Below are positions 5,849 to 6,793 of a DNA stretch of 6,793 nt, in pieces. Origin of the DNA: Fodinibius sp041642155 (lineage in GTDB: Bacteria; Bacteroidota; Rhodothermia; Balneolales; Balneolaceae); NCBI RefSeq assembly GCF_041642155.1, contig NZ_JBEPWZ010000158.1, positions 1-6,793 of the forward strand, given 5' to 3'. A program made the translations under genes and the position numbers. Under the pieces are notes generated by a model, which saw only the letters and a list, made by a program, of their open reading frames with translations, made no database searches and was not told the DNA's origin. Each line of letters begins with the position of its first letter. Position 1 is the stretch's first letter.

Positions 5849-6793
5849 TCAGACTTCCACGTATTCGACCCCCAGCATGTTACCAAGTATTTGCCATTCC
5901 TGACGGTAGTCGCCCAGTAACAGGGTTTGGTGGTGCGTACCGCCCGCTTTCAGCCATCCGTCATTACATGCCCGCAACCCGGAATCCGGTCTGAAATGAA
6001 AATAGGGCATTTCGATGGCCGGGTATTTTTGCCCATCCAATACCTCTCCCTGCGCCACGACGAGCCGAAAATTTTCGCCGGTCAGGTGCACCAGTGAGAC
6101 GATGGTAGCCCGACCCGGTTCAACCCGGAAAACGGGGGTCGGCGGGTTATTCAGGCCTCCGATCCCCAACTCGCGGTCAGCCAGGCGGACGGCTTCATCC
6201 CTGCGGGCGACTCTCCAGTTCCCCTCCCCCATGTGGCTCATCAGCATCGAGTTTCGTTTGAAGTCCATGGCATACATTTCGGTAAAATGGGCCTCTCCCC
6301 CCCCCAGACAATGTCCCGCTGCCACCATACTGGCCGTGTTGGTATCTCCCTCCGCCGCATATCCGAAACCGTCGGCCATCAGGTTGGAAGCCGCAAGCAT
6401 GTGGATCTGCTCAAAACGCCCATCCCCTTTAAAGGTATCAAAATGGGCGGAAAATCCGGCATATTGTCCCTCTTCAAGTAACTTTTTAAATCCCAGGTAC
6501 ATGCGGACTGCATACCGAAAATTCTTATCTGGCATAGCTTCATCGACATCAAACCGATCACGATCAATTCTCATCTGCTCCTCGACCTCCTCCCGGCTAG
6601 TCATTTCCATATTCCGGAAAACCCGGCCGATATACTCGCGATTTACTTCGGGACCGACGACCCGGGTGAAGGCCGCTTCGTCGGTCAGCGTATCGCCCAT
6701 ACCGTGCATTTTCCCGATCGAGGCAATCTTCATTTTTCTTAATGCGGATACCGCCTGCGCCGCACGGGCCCACCCTGCGACATACTCCCCAAA
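5849..6793 (-). CDS. L-arabinose isomerase family protein (AraA-like), 5' end beyond the right edge
   Basis: The frame is open to the window end, giving 315 visible codons. The ATG at 6733 is internal: upstream codons read EYVAGWARAAQAVSALRK, a typical AraA inter-domain stretch, so about 170-190 N-terminal residues are missing to the right. The enzyme should interconvert an aldose and ketose (L-arabinose to L-ribulose in the classical member) using Mn2+. Counting from the internal ATG, the likely metal/catalytic set is complete: E128 in AAEGDTNTA, E152 in HFTEMYAMDF, H167 in LMSHMGEGN and H267 or H268 in AGGTHHQTLL. The sequence is diverged from E. coli and Bacillus AraA and appears to stop soon after the GVEYVEV strand, without the roughly 20-30 residue tail of classical enzymes (from memory). 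The family is therefore firm, but L-arabinose as substrate is only likely. It is upstream of, and probably co-transcribed with, the sugar symporter. Confidence 0.87.
   Translation of the reverse strand, partial: FGEYVAGWARAAQAVSALRKMKIASIGKMHGMGDTLTDEAAFTRVVGPEVNREYIGRVFRNMEMTSREEVEEQMRIDRDRFDVDEAMPDKNFRYAVRMYLGFKKLLEEGQYAGFSAHFDTFKGDGRFEQIHMLAASNLMADGFGYAAEGDTNTASMVAAGHCLGGGEAHFTEMYAMDFKRNSMLMSHMGEGNWRVARRDEAVRLADRELGIGGLNNPPTPVFRVEPGRATIVSLVHLTGENFRLVVAQGEVLDGQKYPAIEMPYFHFRPDSGLRACNDGWLKAGGTHHQTLLLGDYRQEWQILGNMLGVEYVEV

Noticed and set aside
5849..6733. Treating the isomerase as a complete 294-residue protein starting at ATG 6733
   Set aside because: The frame stays open to the window edge and the upstream codons encode recognisable AraA-type sequence, so the ATG is internal and the gene is only cut by the window.
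1..6793. tRNA, rRNA, CRISPR array, insertion sequence
   Set aside because: No cloverleaf, regularly spaced repeats, transposase or terminal inverted repeats were seen on either strand.

Overview
The window shows five complete or near-complete genes plus the first codons of a sixth. Most of it is an ebo cluster (eboA, eboB and eboC on the + strand, with the start of eboD diverging on the - strand). The remainder is a pair of sugar-metabolism genes on the - strand: a sugar isomerase of the L-arabinose isomerase family and an SGLT-type sodium/sugar symporter. The genes have balanced to slightly high GC, the spacers are distinctly AT-rich, there are no obvious Shine-Dalgarno sequences before the ebo starts, and one gene seems to begin with TTG. 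Together with the gene content this suggests a member of the Bacteroidota/Balneolota/Rhodothermota group. That placement is an inference from style and gene content; no rRNA or taxonomic marker is present.

Layout. Positions 1-78 (-) hold the first 26 codons of eboD, which runs off the left edge. Positions 79-495 are an AT-rich divergent control region with several palindromes and a plausible sigma-70-like promoter facing eboA. Then come eboA (496-1398), eboB (1464-2399) and, after a 214-bp gap, eboC (2614-3546). Positions 3547-4020 are a spacer between converging transcripts; it contains two stem-loops and no credible gene. On the - strand, transcription then runs from the right edge: the isomerase (5849-6793, 5' end outside the window), a 73-bp spacer, and the symporter (4021-5775).

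How the genes work together. EboA (unknown function), EboB (TatD-like metal hydrolase), EboC (UbiA-type membrane prenyltransferase) and EboD (sugar-phosphate cyclase of the 3-dehydroquinate synthase fold) belong to a conserved cluster known from cyanobacteria, eustigmatophyte plastids and scattered bacteria. It is thought to make a small, possibly prenylated, cyclitol-like compound. In cyanobacteria it is linked to export of the scytonemin precursor to the periplasm, but the product itself is not established. Here the cluster is split into divergent arms, so eboE and eboF, if present, probably follow eboD beyond the left edge. The symporter and isomerase look like an uptake-plus-first-step pair for a pentose such as L-arabinose. 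They converge on the ebo arm, so they are probably a separate transcription unit.
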